A DNA stretch of 6,711 nucleotides from Mesotoga sp. (lineage in GTDB: Bacteria > Thermotogota > Thermotogae > Petrotogales > Kosmotogaceae), in assembly GCA_011620045.1 (NCBI GenBank), contig WOZY01000054.1, forward strand, positions 1-6,711, written 5' to 3'. Shown one piece after another: positions 1 to 6,532 of this stretch. The notes under the pieces are model-generated. The model worked only from the letters and a program-made list of their open reading frames with translations, made no database searches and was not told the DNA's origin. The stretch's first letter is position 1; every line of letters begins with the position of its first letter. The position numbers were made by a program, and so were the translations under genes.

Positions 1-401
1 ATAGTGTCAACATCGGCGTCTATATAGACCAGGAGATCAGGCTTCTTCAGATACTCTATCATAGAGTCGAACATTGTTACATACGCCTTGAATTCCCTGT
101 CGGACATCTTTCCGGTCTCGAAAAGGTTTCGAGCGAAAATCTCTTTGTCTTCGTATATTGAACGATCAAAGACAGTACTTTCATTCTCCTCGGCACTCTT
201 TAGCGAGCAGTACCTGTGATAGAGAAAGTAAGTCTGGAGATGATAGGACCATCGCTTCTGATCGTAGTAGAAATCTTCCAAGAAAGGATTATCGGAAACC
301 GACTCGAAGTGAATCTTATAACCCAGTCCTTCCGCTATTGCACCTGCTATTGTAGATTTGCCGGCGCCGACATTGCCGGCGAGGACTATTATCTTTCCCA
401 A
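1..401 (-). CDS. Deoxynucleoside kinase (deoxyadenosine/deoxyguanosine kinase-like), N-terminal part
   Basis: Cytosolic salvage enzyme that phosphorylates a deoxynucleoside at the 5' position with a nucleoside triphosphate. Only the first 133 codons are present; the family is usually about 200-220 residues, so the C-terminal third lies beyond the left edge. The Walker A loop GNVGAGKST is at residues 9-17. A glutamate in FESVSDNPFLEDFY (E33), the Q56 region and the DRSIYED motif (residues 79-85, the DRS/ERS motif of this family) are all in place. The last visible residues, VYIDADVDT, fit the beta strand that follows. The start is TTG at 401-399: a TGA lies two codons upstream in frame, so TTG is the only option. 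GGAG sits 9 nt before it. An ATG at 409-407 is in another frame. The family is clear; substrate preference (dA, dG, dC or dT) cannot be read from this fragment. Confidence 0.9.
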   Translation of the reverse strand, partial: MGKIIVLAGNVGAGKSTIAGAIAEGLGYKIHFESVSDNPFLEDFYYDQKRWSYHLQTYFLYHRYCSLKSAEENESTVFDRSIYEDKEIFARNLFETGKMSDREFKAYVTMFDSMIEYLKKPDLLVYIDADVDT

Positions 402-435
402 TGCGCATCACTCCTGTAAATCTAATTCTGGGACA

Positions 436-463
436 ATTCTAGCATTAGTTCGTTCTAAGGAAA
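436..463 (-). promoter_or_regulatory. Candidate promoter for the deoxynucleoside kinase
   Basis: On the minus strand an extended -10 element, TGC-TAGAAT (441-436 with TGC at 444-442), lies about 35 nt upstream of the TTG start. A weak -35 (TTTCCT, 463-458) sits 16 nt further up. The -10 is good and the -35 is poor, so this is a tentative call. It lies in the 115-bp gap between this gene and the divergent pseudogene. Confidence 0.35.
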
Positions 464-516
464 CTCTAACGTTACTCACGTCAAATAGAATACTTTCTAC
501 TGGAGAAAGTGAGACC

Positions 517-1615
517 GTGAAAAACCGCTACCAGAAATCGCGATTGGCAGTCCAGGTAATCTCTTTTGCTCTTGTTCTGTATATAAGCGTTGGCCACTAT
601 CTTGCAGAAAAACATATAGCTGAACTTCCCAGGACTGCAAGTCTTCATGCGGTTTGTCCATTCGGCGGTGTTGTAACAATATAGAATCTGCTCACCGATT
701 GCAGCCACATTCAGAAAACTCACCCTTCTAAATTCTTTGTCATGGGAGGATTGTTGGCCCCGCTTATTCTGGCAGGGTCCTTTTTTTGCGGGTGGATGTG
801 TCCTTTGGGAAGCGTGCAAGAGTGGGTTGGAAAGCTGGGGAAGAGGGTACTTAGATCTCATTACAACAAAGTCCCCGTGCTTCTCGACAGGATACTGAAA
901 TTTGGTAAGTAATTGATGCTGCTCTTCGTGATAAATCAGACAGCTAGAACGGCAACTCCGCTTTTCAACATATGGACCGACGAAATCGCTGTCACTGGCT
1001 ATATTGCAGTTATCCTTTCGCTCGGAGCTTTCTTGTTCGTTGAACGGCCTTTCTGTCGTTATGCCTGGCCCTTGGGCGAGATCACCGGTTTATTCAGCTC
1101 CTTCAGCCTGATGAAAATTTGAAGAAGACCTTCCATCTGTGTTGACTGTAGCCTGTGTGATCTTGCCTGCCCTGTCTGCATAGACGTTTTGAAAGAGACC
1201 GTTGTGAGAAGTCCAGCACGCATCAGGTGTCTGAAGTGCGTTGGTGTTTGTCCAGTGAACGATAATGGAACGCTTGCTACAAGGGCATTTTTCAGTAGAA
1301 AATCCGATACCCGGAGAAAGGAGATTCCAGCTAGGATCTATATTCTCGTTGCAGCACTCGCTTTTTGCTGCCGATAATGATTTCTGTCTTTGTGGGTGCT
1401 TTCGAGACGGAAAAGACCAGGGTCTACATTGTTCCCGAAGATATCAAGGGTTCAACGAGCCTTTCTGAAATCAGTTCGGATGTTGAGGATTTCGATGCTT
1501 TTCTCGAACATTTCAGCATACCGGAGGATGAGCCTAAGAGCTAGCAGCTGAAAGGTTTGAAAACAAAACAAGCATTGAAATATCCGATATGAAAGAATAT
1601 CTGTCGGAGGAGTAG
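517..1615 (+). pseudogene. Decayed NapH-like membrane polyferredoxin (4Fe-4S binding protein)
   Basis: The reconstructed product of about 366 residues matches membrane 4Fe-4S proteins that pass electrons between membrane and cytosolic partners. In order it shows: an N-terminal membrane helix; CPFGG; CGWMCPLGSVQEW (from 787); a second transmembrane block; FVERPFCRYAWPLGE; a ferredoxin motif CVDCSLCDLACP (1138-1173); a second ferredoxin motif; another helix; and an acidic C-terminal tail. Reading starts at GTG 517 with GGAG at 502-505. Disablements are TAG 682-684, TAA 910-912, TGA 1120-1122, an inferred one-base loss in the T run 1362-1366, and a second inferred loss between 1535 and 1543. After correction the ends read ALAFLLPIMISVFVGAFETEK-type and SIEISDMKEYLSEE sequence. 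Two cluster residues are also lost: TGG at 1066-1068 where Cys is expected (CRYxCP), and CGC at 1219-1221 (Arg) as first ligand of the second ferredoxin motif. All three stop types occur, so recoding is very unlikely. Confidence 0.88.
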
Positions 1616-1674
1616 CGGTTTCACTCGTAAACGCCGTAATGCATCATAATTGAATCTACTGATGAAAACTCTAT

Positions 1675-1701
1675 TTGTTGAGCCTTCTCCTGTTGTATAA
1701 T
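1675..1701 (+). promoter_or_regulatory. Promoter candidate for the first secreted-protein gene
   Basis: A perfect -10 hexamer TATAAT lies at 1696-1701. The best -35 match is TTGTTG at 1675-1680, with a short 15-nt spacer. The downstream gene starts 46 nt after the -10 and has a strong Shine-Dalgarno run (AGGAGGAGGGG, 1732-1742). The -10 is convincing and the -35 assignment is not. Confidence 0.5.
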
Positions 1702-1747
1702 CTAATAGAACTCCGGTTGAGTTCAGCACTTAGGAGGAGGGGTAGAT

Positions 1748-2206
1748 ATGAAAAAAATGTTGTTGATTGTAGTTGTGCTAGGTCTGGCTGTTGCGATGTT
1801 CTCTGAGCCACTGATCGTCTGGCCAGATAAGTCACACGGAAAACCGCTTGTAGCCGGTTTGCATGCTCCCGTTTACGGAGAGGCAAAACTGGATGTATTT
1901 GGAAATATCACCGGCTGGACCGGTCCAAATCTTGGACTTGGATGGACGTGGAAGACATACTTTAGCCCGCTAGAACTTCAGAAGATTAACTTCTACTATG
2001 AAATCGGAACTAATATTGTGATATTGCCTTATATCGGGGCGGGATTTGATTATGCTTTGGTTCTTCAGAATAACCAGACGTTGCTTGTTGGAGCGGGTGT
2101 TTCGGCTTCTCCATTAACCGTTCTGGGCTTTTTCTTCGAGAGCCCTACGGCGATTCTATCGTCCGTCTTGAGTTCAGTAAGACTGAATGTCGCGGTAGTT
2201 TTTTGA
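1748..2206 (+). CDS. Small secreted or envelope protein, paralogue of the 2817-3185 product
   Basis: I do not recognise a named family. The 152-residue product begins with a classic signal peptide: MKK, then a hydrophobic core at residues 4-18, with likely cleavage near residues 19-20. The mature part is rich in Gly, aromatic and alternating hydrophobic residues, ends in VAVVF, and lacks further long charged stretches. This resembles a beta-rich envelope protein, and a C-terminal Phe is typical of outer-membrane beta proteins. It shares YG(E/D)xxxDxxGNITGxxG (residues 43-59), a P-x-EL segment (74-77), PxxGxG(F/W) (94-100) and LLxxAGxS (112-119) with the product of 2817-3185. The start is fixed by ATG with an AGGAGG site 5-10 nt upstream. 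It is followed after 41 nt by a membrane-protein gene on the same strand. Location outside the cytoplasmic membrane is inferred; function is unknown. Confidence 0.85.
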   Translation: MKKMLLIVVVLGLAVAMFSEPLIVWPDKSHGKPLVAGLHAPVYGEAKLDVFGNITGWTGPNLGLGWTWKTYFSPLELQKINFYYEIGTNIVILPYIGAGFDYALVLQNNQTLLVGAGVSASPLTVLGFFFESPTAILSSVLSSVRLNVAVVF

Positions 2207-2224
2207 TTGACAGCTATGTATAAT

Positions 2225-2242
2225 TGACCCCGAAAGGGGTCA
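2225..2242 (+). promoter_or_regulatory. Short GAAA-loop hairpin covering the Shine-Dalgarno of the next gene
   Basis: A perfect 7-bp stem (TGACCCC / GGGGTCA) closes a GAAA tetraloop. The 3' arm contains GGGG, which with the preceding AAA forms the best Shine-Dalgarno (AAAGGGG, 2233-2239) for the TTG start at 2248. No T tract follows (ATTGTCTTG), so it is a poor intrinsic terminator. A role in limiting translation of the downstream gene, or in protecting the 3' end of the upstream message, is inferred from position alone. Confidence 0.45.
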
Positions 2243-2247
2243 TTGTC

Positions 2248-2682
2248 TTGAGTGAACTGGATAAGAGCGGGGAAGAGAGAGATCAGGCAGAAGAGAAACT
2301 GGACAGTGAAGTCAAGTCTGTTCTGGCAAAATACACATTTGTCGCAGTCTTAGTACTTGCAGTGATACTGATGCTTCTCTCTTCAAGAGGCAGGGTAGAG
2401 GAATTCGATCCGGAAAGAGTGTTTTCAACCATTGAGGAGACATCTTTTCTCTTCATAAGTGAGAATCTTCTTCCAGAAGGCGAGAAGATGGAGCTTCTGG
2501 AGATAGTCTCCATCGACTACAGAGAAATCGAGTGGGGAGTGTACTCTTATGAAGCTCTTGTGAACTACCACTTGTCTGGAGCTGTCAGAAGTCTCTACAC
2601 TGTCTGGGATTACAGAGTTCGAGATGACAGCGTCGATCTTTCGAGATACTCGTTCGACGGAGAAGAGTGGCTGGAACCTTAA
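2248..2682 (+). CDS. Single-pass membrane protein of unknown function
   Basis: No family recognised. From the chosen start the product has 144 residues: a charged, Glu/Lys-rich cytoplasmic N-terminus (1-29, ELDKSGEERDQAEEKLDSE), one strongly hydrophobic helix (about 30-45, TFVAVLVLAVILMLL) followed by SSRGR, then an acidic domain of about 95 residues. That domain has probable alternating helix and strand (EKMELLEIVSIDYREIEWGVYSYEAL is its core) and would face outside. There is no signal-peptide cleavage motif, so it is probably anchored. An in-frame TTG at 2224 would lengthen it by 8 residues, but that start lies at the base of a hairpin with no Shine-Dalgarno. TTG 2248 has AAAGGGG 8 nt upstream and is preferred. 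It sits between two paralogous secreted-protein genes, probably co-transcribed with the first. That neighbourhood suggests an envelope role, but nothing in the sequence identifies it. Confidence 0.75.
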   Translation: MSELDKSGEERDQAEEKLDSEVKSVLAKYTFVAVLVLAVILMLLSSRGRVEEFDPERVFSTIEETSFLFISENLLPEGEKMELLEIVSIDYREIEWGVYSYEALVNYHLSGAVRSLYTVWDYRVRDDSVDLSRYSFDGEEWLEP

Positions 2683-2740
2683 CTTTTCGGCCACGCTGGA
2701 TGTCAAAAACTGCATTTGGAAAATCAAACGCGACGCGACG

Positions 2741-2770
2741 TTGACTTGATGCGGGTAATAAGTGTAAAAT
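2741..2770 (+). promoter_or_regulatory. Promoter candidate for the second secreted-protein gene
   Basis: TTGACT (2741-2746) and TAAAAT (2765-2770) are separated by 18 nt. They lie about 46 nt before the ATG at 2817, in a 134-nt gap after the membrane-protein gene. Both hexamers are one base from the sigma-70 consensus. The second secreted protein can therefore probably be transcribed on its own. Confidence 0.55.
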
Positions 2771-2816
2771 CATTAGGTAGAGATATGCTCAACATTACTT
2801 AAAAGGGGGTAGTTTA

Positions 2817-3185
2817 ATGAAAAAAGTCTTAATTCTTGTGGCAGTCCTTCTGGTTGCGTCGGTTTTCGTTGCAGCTCCGAAGAATTTCATTCTAGGCCAG
2901 GGTCTCTATGGAGACGTAGTTTATGATCTGGCAGGGAACATAACCGGTTACGAAGGAATGGACTTCTATCTGTTCCAGGCCAGCACATATTATGAAAAGC
3001 CACTGACACCAAATGAATTGAATGCGTACACTTTTGACGGCAAATTCCTTTTCTTCATCCCGGTGTTTGGCAGAGGATGGGAATTCGTTCTGAGACCAGT
3101 AGATAACATACTTTTGACTGCGGGACTCAGTTTACTTTATAACTTCCTTCCTGGACCATATCTGGGCTTGACTATACTTCTATAA
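2817..3185 (+). CDS. Small secreted or envelope protein, paralogue of the 1748-2206 product
   Basis: A 122-residue product with a signal peptide (MKK plus hydrophobic core 4-18, likely cleavage after the Ala pair at 19-20). The mature part is rich in aromatic and hydrophobic residues with few charges and ends GLTILL. It aligns with the 1748-2206 product over most of its length: YGDVVYDLAGNITGYEG (31-47), PNEL (65-68), IPVFGRGWEF (81-90) and LLTAGLS (99-105). It is about 30 residues shorter, missing part of the N-terminal mature segment and the C-terminal end. The start is ATG with an AAGGGGGT site 6 nt upstream. It has its own promoter candidate and a strong terminator 15 nt after the stop. 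It is very likely exported and possibly a small beta-rich envelope protein. Function is unknown. Confidence 0.85.
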   Translation: MKKVLILVAVLLVASVFVAAPKNFILGQGLYGDVVYDLAGNITGYEGMDFYLFQASTYYEKPLTPNELNAYTFDGKFLFFIPVFGRGWEFVLRPVDNILLTAGLSLLYNFLPGPYLGLTILL

Positions 3186-3199
3186 GTGATTTGGAGATG

Positions 3200-3233
3200 A
3201 GAAAAAGACGGTGTTCATGCACCGTCTTTTTCT
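3200..3233 (+). terminator. Strong intrinsic terminator, possibly bidirectional
   Basis: A perfect 14-bp stem (AGAAAAAGACGGTG / CACCGTCTTTTTCT) with a 6-nt loop (TTCATG) starts 15 nt after the stop of the second secreted-protein gene. The 3' arm carries TTTTTCTTTATTT, giving the U-rich tail. The A-rich 5' arm gives a matching T run on the other strand, so it could also stop a leftward transcript. Confidence 0.9.
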
Positions 3234-3440
3234 TTATTTGAGATTTGAGATAGTCAGTGTCTTAAAGGTCGAATCTACAACAGGTTTCAAAGAGAGTCTG
3301 GTGATGAGTACGTCACTTTTCCTTCTTCCTTCCGTTAAAGTTCCTGAATGTTGCCGGTTCCTTCATTCAATCGGTCCAATCCTCAAATAGCCAATTTGCT
3401 ACAGAAGAAAGAAAGTGACAGGGTTTTCGCTAACGATAAC

Positions 3441-3470
3441 TCCTCCACCTACTCTGGGTCGTAAGGAGGA
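3441..3470 (+). promoter_or_regulatory. Possible Shine-Dalgarno-masking hairpin before glycerate kinase
   Basis: TCCTCC (3441-3446) is exactly complementary to GGAGGA (3465-3470), the Shine-Dalgarno core of the gene starting at 3476. The 18-nt loop contains ACC and GGT that could extend the pairing. With only 6 bp and a large loop the structure is marginal. The rest of the 3234-3475 gap shows no convincing promoter. Confidence 0.3.
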
Positions 3471-3475
3471 TCGAT

Positions 3476-4717
3476 ATGAGAGAAATCAGAGAAGACGCCA
3501 GGTACATAATCGAAAAATCCGTAGAAGCAGTTCAGCCAGAAAGCTCGGTCAAGAAGGCTCTCGAGAAGTCCGGACTCACGGGTCCGATCTTTCTGCTGGC
3601 TATCGGGAAGGCGGCCTGGAGAATGGCAAGGGCAGCGAAGGAAAAACTTGGGCAGGAAATTGAAAGTGGAATAGTCATCACCAAGTATGGCTACAGTCAG
3701 GGAGAAATCGAAGGTTTAGAGGTTTTCGAGGCAGGCCATCCGATTCTTGATATAAAGACAGTTGAGGCCACCGACTATGTACTAAAGATCATAGAATCCA
3801 AGAGGCCTGAAAAGATTCTCTTTCTGATTTCCGGCGGTGGATCGGCGCTTTTCGAGAAACCGGTTGAGGGTGTTACTTTCGAAGATCTCGTTGAAGTGAA
3901 CAACAAGCTGTTCCGGTCTGGCGCAAGTATTGTTGAAGTCAATACAGTCCGGAAGCATCTATCATCGGTTAAGGGAGGTCGATTTGCCAGGCTTGTCGCT
4001 CCATCGCAGATATTCACACTGGTGCTTTCCGATGTACTGGGAGATCGACTCGATTCAATCGCGTCCGGTCCCGCGTATCCGGACAGCAGTACAAGCGAGG
4101 AGGCCCTTGCCGTTATTGAGAAGTATGGGCTCAAGCCAAGACCGGAGGTACTTGAAGCGCTCAAGGTCGAAACTCCTGATCGACTCCATAATGTTCAGAC
4201 AGAGATTATTGGAAGTATTACGAGAGCGTGCGAATCTGCAGTCACATTCGCAAGAGAGCTTGGTTACAACACCTCGATCCTCACAACCAGCCTCGACTGC
4301 GAGGCAAGAGATGCAGGTACTTTTCTTGCCGCAATCGCTAGGGAAGAGCTGTTCAACAGACCTGTGGAGAGACCTGCGGCACTGATCGTTGGTGGAGAGA
4401 CCGTAGTGCACGTTGCAGGAGAAGGCCTCGGAGGCAGATGTCAGGAACTTGCTCTTGCCTTTTCAATCGCGGCCTGTGGGATGCAGAACGTTTCACTTGC
4501 CTGTGTCGGAACGGATGGCACCGATGGGCCGACCGACGCAGCAGGAGCGATTGTTGACGGTCGCTCGATGCAAAGAATGATTGACGCAGGGATAGATCCT
4601 CAGCGCTTCTTGCTGGATAACGATTCGTACCATGCTCTAGAGAAATCCGGGGACCTTGTGAAAACCGGTCCCACAGGTACAAATGTGAATGACCTGATCG
4701 TACTCCTCTGCGAATGA
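3476..4717 (+). CDS. gckA: Glycerate 2-kinase, MOFRL family
   Basis: Cytosolic kinase converting D-glycerate and ATP to 2-phosphoglycerate, which feeds lower glycolysis; in related bacteria it acts in serine or hydroxypyruvate breakdown. Its 413 residues match the usual 410-450, so it looks complete. The N-terminal domain has LAIGKAAWRMA (41-51, conserved Lys45), EAGHPILD (85-92), LISGGGSALFE (117-127), VRKHLSSVKGGR (158-169) and LSDVLGDRLDSIASGPAYPD (184-203). The C-terminal MOFRL domain has ALIVGGETVV (302-311), GEGLGGRCQELALAF (315-329), GTDGTDGPTDAAGA (345-358) and GPTGTNVNDL (398-407). Lys45, Glu308, Arg321 and Asp347 fall in blocks generally taken as the active site; this is from family knowledge. 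Cys322 stands where Asn is usual (GGRNQE). The start is ATG with AAGGAGGA 5 nt upstream. It stands alone, convergent with the transporter operon to the right. Family confidence is very high. Confidence 0.96.
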   Translation: MREIREDARYIIEKSVEAVQPESSVKKALEKSGLTGPIFLLAIGKAAWRMARAAKEKLGQEIESGIVITKYGYSQGEIEGLEVFEAGHPILDIKTVEATDYVLKIIESKRPEKILFLISGGGSALFEKPVEGVTFEDLVEVNNKLFRSGASIVEVNTVRKHLSSVKGGRFARLVAPSQIFTLVLSDVLGDRLDSIASGPAYPDSSTSEEALAVIEKYGLKPRPEVLEALKVETPDRLHNVQTEIIGSITRACESAVTFARELGYNTSILTTSLDCEARDAGTFLAAIAREELFNRPVERPAALIVGGETVVHVAGEGLGGRCQELALAFSIAACGMQNVSLACVGTDGTDGPTDAAGAIVDGRSMQRMIDAGIDPQRFLLDNDSYHALEKSGDLVKTGPTGTNVNDLIVLLCE

Positions 4718-4794
4718 TGTAGTGATAATGATCTGATTCAACAGAAGGAACTGTTCGCTGCTTTCAACTCCTTCTTCCCTGGGGGTGGACATCC

Positions 4795-5628
4795 CTATTT
4801 AATTGTCCAACCTACCATTCCTTTTACATAGTACCGCTGTAATAGAATATAAATGAGAATTGGAACGATCATAACCATTAAGGATGCTGCGGAAAGCAAT
4901 CCCCAGTCCACGTGGTAGACGCCGCGCATCAATGGAATTCTTTGAGTTGCAAGCAATTTTCCTGGAGAATACACAAGAATGAGTGCGAGAAAGAAATCGC
5001 TCCAGACCCATGTGAACTGAAGAGCTGAAGCCGAAGCGATGGCAGGAAATGCATTTGGAAGCACAACTCGAAAGAAGATCCCGAAATCTCCCGCTCCATC
5101 GATTCTCGCTGCCTCCTCCATGTCGGCAGGAAGAGTTTTGAAGTAGTTCCGCATGAAGAAGGTTATCCATGGTATTCCCCATGCAGTGTGAACCAGAATC
5201 AGTCCAAAATAAGTGTCCACAAGTCCTAGACCGCTCATGATTCTAAAAATCGGTATGGCTATCATCTGTTGAGGGAGGGCGAGAGTAAGCACAACTGTTA
5301 GGATAAAGGTCTTCCTCAATGGGAAGCCATATCTGGAGACACCGTAGCCTGCCAGTGTGGCGAGGAACAACGGAGCAATTGTGGCAGGAATAGCGATAAT
5401 CAAAGAGTTTATCATTCCCTTATACAGTGGTGCTGTTTGGTGGTTCAGCGCTCCGGAGAAATTGGATAGAGTCGCGTTGAAAGGTTCGAGTTTCCACCAG
5501 CCATTTATTACTTCACTGAAGGGCCGTATAGCTGTCATTACAACACCCATCAGCGGTAGAATCCAGACAAGAGCGATAGTCCATGCAACTATTGTCTTCA
5601 CCAGAGTGTCTTTCCGCGATCTCTTCAT
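4795..5628 (-). CDS. Carbohydrate ABC transporter permease, MalG type
   Basis: Inner-membrane subunit of a sugar importer, forming the channel with the 5625-6509 product. Its 277 residues are normal for the family. Six hydrophobic segments are visible at roughly 11-33, 73-96, 108-129, 140-160, 203-220 and 243-264. The ATPase-contact EAA loop is intact as EEAARIDGAGDFGIFFRVVLPNAFP (171-195, with E172, A173, A174, D177, G178 and P191). The ending RYYVKGMVGWTIK is typical of MalG/LacG-type permeases. The ATG start overlaps the TGA of the upstream permease in an ATGA (5628-5625), with AGGAG 10 nt before it, so translation is probably coupled. It is the last gene of the operon. No ATPase gene follows; many such importers borrow an ATPase encoded elsewhere. 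The substrate cannot be told from the permease. Confidence 0.95.
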   Translation of the reverse strand: MKRSRKDTLVKTIVAWTIALVWILPLMGVVMTAIRPFSEVINGWWKLEPFNATLSNFSGALNHQTAPLYKGMINSLIIAIPATIAPLFLATLAGYGVSRYGFPLRKTFILTVVLTLALPQQMIAIPIFRIMSGLGLVDTYFGLILVHTAWGIPWITFFMRNYFKTLPADMEEAARIDGAGDFGIFFRVVLPNAFPAIASASALQFTWVWSDFFLALILVYSPGKLLATQRIPLMRGVYHVDWGLLSAASLMVMIVPILIYILLQRYYVKGMVGWTIK

Positions 5629-6509
5629 TCTGACTCATCTCCTGCGGACTTCATCATGGGAATTGCTGCAATCAAGGTGAAAGCCGTAATTAGAACGGCA
5701 ACAACCGCAGACTTCCCAAAATCCCATTCTCGAAAACCGTATAGATACATTTGTAGTGCGAGAACGTTCGATGAACCACCAGGACCTCCCATCGTTGCTA
5801 TATAGACAATATCGAAGACCTTCAATTCCCACAGGAGCGTCATGGTCAGGACAACTACGGTTATTGGTTTCAGCAAAGGAATCGTGATCTTGAACAGCAT
5901 CTTTGCCTTCGAAGCACCATCTATCTGAGCGGCCTCATAATACGTTTTCGGTATGGTCTCAAGTCCGGCCGAATAGAGAATCATTGAAAAGCCTGTCCAC
6001 AACCATACCGAACCAAAGATCAGTGCGAACAGTGCAGTCTCAGGATATGCGGTCCAGGTCTTCGCCTCCAGTCCAAATGTTTGGAGAACCAGGTTAACAA
6101 CTCCCACATTCTCCTCGAACATGAACCTGATCATTATTCCACCAACAATCATCGGCATTACCATGCCGAGGAATATTATGGATTTGACGATCCCTCCTCC
6201 CTTAGCACCTCGCAGTAGAACTGCAAGAGACAATCCGACAATAGTTGTGAGAGGAAGATGGATTGCGATCCACATAATATTGTGAATTAGAGAACCAAAG
6301 GGGAAGCCTCTTTTGAAGCCCCGGGTATCTAGAATATCTCTGCTGGAGAAAACCTCTCTGTAGTTTGAAAGAGAGAGCCTTCCTTCTTCATCCGCGAAAC
6401 TCAAGAATATTGTGTTCAACGTGGGGTATAAAACAAAAACGATCAGAAGAAACAAGGCAGGTAGGATGAAGTAAGCGAAATGCTTTAACTTAGCCTTTCT
6501 TAAAGCCAA
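5625..6509 (-). CDS. Carbohydrate ABC transporter permease, MalF type
   Basis: First permease of the importer, 294 residues, inner membrane. It has a short cytoplasmic N-terminus (MALRKAKLKHF), a first helix at about 12-34, a periplasmic segment of about 40 residues, then helices near 75-98, 108-128, 158-180, 215-237 and 266-284. The EAA loop reads YEAAQIDGASKAKMLFKITIPLLKP (191-215, with E192, A193, A194, D197, G198 and P211). The following MGGPGGSSNVLALQMY segment (240-255) is characteristic of MalF/UgpA-type sugar permeases. The start is TTG 6509-6507, with GGGGGTGA ending 5 nt upstream. No ATG candidate fits the N-terminus. It overlaps the next permease by 4 nt. A strong hairpin separates it from the binding-protein gene upstream. 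Confidence 0.94.
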   Translation of the reverse strand: MALRKAKLKHFAYFILPALFLLIVFVLYPTLNTIFLSFADEEGRLSLSNYREVFSSRDILDTRGFKRGFPFGSLIHNIMWIAIHLPLTTIVGLSLAVLLRGAKGGGIVKSIIFLGMVMPMIVGGIMIRFMFEENVGVVNLVLQTFGLEAKTWTAYPETALFALIFGSVWLWTGFSMILYSAGLETIPKTYYEAAQIDGASKAKMLFKITIPLLKPITVVVLTMTLLWELKVFDIVYIATMGGPGGSSNVLALQMYLYGFREWDFGKSAVVAVLITAFTLIAAIPMMKSAGDESE

Positions 6510-6532
6510 CTATCTCACCCCCGAAGAAAGAA

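Noticed and set aside
481..861. Minus-strand open frame of 126 codons opposite the iron-sulfur pseudogene
   Set aside because: The plus strand here reads as conserved CPFGG and CGWMCPLG motifs. The antisense product has no recognisable domain and no ribosome site, so it is a shadow frame.
1120..1122. TGA read as selenocysteine or other recoding in the iron-sulfur gene
   Set aside because: TAG and TAA also interrupt the same frame, two frameshifts follow, and this TGA lies in a linker where a basic residue is expected, not a cysteine.
2207..2224. TTGACA and TATAAT close together before the membrane-protein gene
   Set aside because: The two hexamers are only 6 nt apart, far from the 16-18 nt needed for one promoter. 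No good -35 is found at the right distance from TATAAT.
2724..2742. GCGAC direct repeats (cgcgacgcgacg) before the second secreted-protein gene, as a regulator site
   Set aside because: Two short tandem copies without symmetry or a second occurrence elsewhere in the window; chance is sufficient.
3930..4385. Second plus-strand frame of 151 codons inside glycerate kinase
   Set aside because: It lies wholly within the well-conserved kinase in another frame, its composition is Arg/Ser-rich, and it has no recognisable domain. The antisense frames over 3775-4682 are rejected for the same reason.
4743..4775. Inverted repeat AGAAGGA / TCCTTCT between the convergent kinase and permease genes, as a terminator
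   Set aside because: The stem is 7 bp and AT-rich, the loop is 19 nt, and there is no T tract on either strand. Too weak to call.
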